Source: Cyanidiococcus yangmingshanensis | Taxonomy: Eukaryota; Rhodophyta; Bangiophyceae; Cyanidiales; Cyanidiaceae | Reading direction: 5' to 3' | Assembly: GCA_013995675.1 (NCBI GenBank) | Contig: VWRR01000017.1 | Coordinates: forward strand, 124,001-188,000 | Length of the DNA stretch: 64,000 bases | Shown: positions 63,512 to 64,000 of the stretch, piece by piece | How positions within the stretch are numbered: position 1 is the first letter of the stretch | Layout of the letters: each line of letters begins with the position of its first letter | Notes under the pieces: generated by a model | The model's database searches: none | What the model was told of the DNA's origin: nothing | What the model saw: the letters and a program-made list of their open reading frames with translations, nothing else | Position numbers and translations under genes: made by a program

Positions 63512-64000
63512 TCACGAACACTTTTTAGGAATCTTGACCGTTGCGCGCTGGACCAGAATCATCGCAGCACCAAGTGTGCACATGGAGACGAGGAGGCTCG
63601 CGTCCACGACGTAGCGGTCCATGCAAAAGCGCTCCGAATCGACGACCATCGAGATGATAAACGGGACCTGCAAAGCGTCTGCGAACTGTAACGGCAGTGT
63701 ACAAAGAGCTTCCTTGTGTCCCGAACACATCCACGGGCTCGTATCCCTAGTAGCGCGTCGTTGGAGTGTCGTGAAACTCGGTGCGCCGATGACTCGTTCC
63801 TCCATCCTATCGTCTTGGACGGCAGTTGATATCGGGTGCTGTGGAGATCAAACCGTAGATTTCTGGTCCCATAGCGCTGTATCTCTATGGTTACGCTCGG
63901 TCTATCGGTGACGCGTTGAATCTGTAACCCCATGGTGTCTCGAATACGCTTGTCCAGTTCCAGGATCTGTTCCGTGTCCGGCTTTCTACCACGACATGAC
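63512..64000 (-). CDS. Partial gene entering from the right edge, C-terminal part, unknown
   Basis: The minus strand from the window edge to about 63750 has protein-like coding character (RKPDTEQILELDKRIRDTMG, QRVTDRPSVTIEIQRYGTRN, RFDLHSTRYQLPSKT). A second frame, open from about 63845 to the stop at 63512, carries LPLQFADALQVPFIISMVVD and a hydrophobic segment (DASLLVSMCTLGAAMILV) that may span the membrane. A frame change (two bases forward or one back) or an intron would join them. I do not recognise the protein. It could equally be two unrelated frames. Confidence 0.4.

Noticed and set aside
1-64000. Transposons, virus-derived elements, rRNA genes, CRISPR arrays, telomere repeats
   Set aside because: I saw no transposase, reverse transcriptase, integrase or capsid-like protein, no long terminal repeats, no rRNA segments, no spaced repeat array and no telomeric tract.

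Overview
The window looks like nuclear DNA of a unicellular red alga of the Cyanidiophyceae (Cyanidioschyzon-like). This is inference from gene content and layout. Compact, almost intron-free eukaryotic genes lie on both strands. They mix nuclear housekeeping genes (RNA Pol I subunit A49, Asf1, Rad6, Kin17, Nup42, uL24/RPL26, NSUN2) with proteins expected in a plastid and carrying N-terminal extensions (DXR of the MEP pathway, an Obg GTPase with OCT domain, an ABC1 kinase, a Rieske protein).

Layout. 0-6.6 kb: NSUN2-like RNA methyltransferase (-), NAPE-PLD-like hydrolase (+), Rieske protein (-). 6.5-14.5 kb: a GC-rich spacer with inverted repeats, an ABC1 kinase, and a long low-complexity protein of unknown role. 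14.5-21.4 kb: RPL26, nicotinate phosphoribosyltransferase, a coiled-coil (possibly BAR) protein, a HIT-type zinc finger protein, an unknown ORF, and an Spg1/Tem1-type GTPase. 22-31.5 kb: an acidic unknown protein, Pol I A49, DXR, and a bubblegum-type acyl-CoA synthetase. 31.8-38.5 kb: Obg, Nup42-like, Asf1, an APE1-type AP endonuclease, and a small helical protein. 39.9-50 kb: a small secreted six-cysteine protein, glutamate-cysteine ligase, a one-TM protein, a flavin monooxygenase, and Kin17. 50.8-64 kb: a Rad6-type E2 with a clear spliceosomal intron, a full-length bacterial-type UvrB, a class II-like deacetylase, an unknown basic protein, an R2R3-MYB protein, and one partial gene at the right edge.

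Themes. DNA repair and chromatin genes are frequent (Rad6, UvrB, APE1, Kin17, Asf1). A nuclear-encoded UvrB with a roughly 225-residue N-terminal extension is the most unexpected gene. Glutathione synthesis (GCL), NAD salvage (NAPRT) and isoprenoid synthesis (DXR) supply metabolism. No operon logic is expected; neighbours are often divergent and share a promoter region.

Sequence quality. Six conserved genes carry nine homology-anchored reading-frame breaks, and every one is an extra base (+1), usually in a two-base run. One is in the single ribosomal protein gene here. Many other long genes are intact. Base-insertion errors in the assembly are the simplest reading, but the uniform sign deserves a check. 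I found no tRNA (ordinary or permuted), rRNA, CRISPR array, transposon or virus-derived element.
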